Source: Pseudanabaena cinerea FACHB-1277
GTDB taxonomy: Bacteria > Cyanobacteriota > Cyanobacteriia > Pseudanabaenales > Pseudanabaenaceae
Direction of reading: 5' to 3'
DNA: 64,000 nucleotides
Assembly (NCBI RefSeq): GCF_014696345.1
Contig: NZ_JACJPY010000010.1
Span: 20,789 to 84,788 of the forward strand
Below are positions 63,874 through 64,000 of the stretch, in pieces. Within the stretch, counting starts at the first letter, position 1; the number at the start of each line of letters is the position of its first letter. A program made the translations under genes and the position numbers. The notes beneath the pieces are model-generated. The model saw only the letters and a list, made by a program, of their open reading frames with translations, made no database searches and was not told the origin of the DNA.

Positions 63874-63912
63874 ATTTTAATTTAATTAAGTAAGCTTATC
63901 TTACTTTTCCCG

Positions 63913-64000
63913 TTAAGTATGAATTTGAGCAAGAAGCCAGCCCTGACAAAGTTCGCGTAAATTAGACCAGCCACGCCAGAGGACTTGAATACCAATGGGA
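63913..64000 (-). CDS. 3' end of an unidentified gene, cut by the window edge
   Basis: On the minus strand the last 28 codons read IGIQVLWRGWSNLRELCQGW and so on to QIHT then stop. No other open frame fits. The WRGW-type tail is reminiscent of some transposase C-termini, but this is too short to decide. Confidence 0.35.
   Translation of the reverse strand, partial: PIGIQVLWRGWSNLRELCQGWLLAQIHT

Noticed and set aside
63913..64000. Insertion sequence at the right edge
   Set aside because: The tail is transposase-like only in impression; no terminal repeat or motif is visible in the 88 bases, so it is reported as an unidentified partial gene.

Overview
The window looks like chromosomal DNA of a cyanobacterium. 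It carries psbE-psbF-psbL-psbJ of photosystem II, the nirA-nrt-narB nitrate assimilation cluster, PEP carboxylase, ATP synthase beta and epsilon genes, type IV pilus genes, and very many copies of the HIP1 octamer GCGATCGC. Small-protein content, moderate GC and heptanucleotide repeats suggest a freshwater filamentous lineage such as Pseudanabaenales, but genus is only an impression.

Layout. 1-14.5 kb: housekeeping genes (ispF end, UPF0182 membrane protein, small outer-membrane protein, Gfo/Idh oxidoreductase, ppc, UbiH-like hydroxylase, ureidoglycolate lyase-like protein, an SxxK protein, LivF-like ATPase, gcvT) and a Z-ISO-like NnrU protein (to 15.3 kb). 15.4-17.2 kb: an AT-rich two-gene restriction-modification unit, a C5-cytosine methyltransferase followed by a nuclease with the architecture of Hpy99I. 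17.2-30.2 kb: ubiX, a MscS channel with a cyclic-nucleotide domain, atpD-atpC, phosphohexomutase, M23 peptidase, purH, sfsA, a second small outer-membrane protein, a GST and rnhB, plus a previously easy-to-miss 28-residue membrane peptide gene with its own terminator. 30.3-31.1 kb: psbEFLJ. 32.1-42.3 kb: a canonical NtcA promoter driving nirA, nrtA, nrtB, nrtD, nrtC and narB; the usual nrtC-nrtD order is reversed and every spacer from nrtA to narB is loaded with heptamer repeats or palindromic elements.

42.3-51.1 kb is an accessory island transcribed on the minus strand: two small toxin-antitoxin-like modules, a three-gene operon (winged-helix-like protein, AAA+ type ATPase, PD-(D/E)XK nuclease) that I do not recognise as a named defence system, a DUF2442 pair, a second copy of the winged-helix-like protein, and a Septu-like ATPase/HNH pair. 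The 3' end of the PD-(D/E)XK gene occurs three times as a direct repeat that brackets the two small modules; one copy is fused to the 3' end of narB and supplies its stop codon. This arrangement and the unnamed operon are the best candidates for something undescribed.

51.2-64 kb: pilC, pilT and pilB, a DUF1574-like SGNH protein, a coiled-coil protein, cobQ, an amino-acid ABC permease, a 48-residue conserved small protein, a decayed Uma2-type gene, an ArnT-like membrane glycosyltransferase and the 3' end of a further gene. No tRNA, rRNA or CRISPR array was seen. All functional calls are from reading the sequence and remembered family motifs; no search was run.
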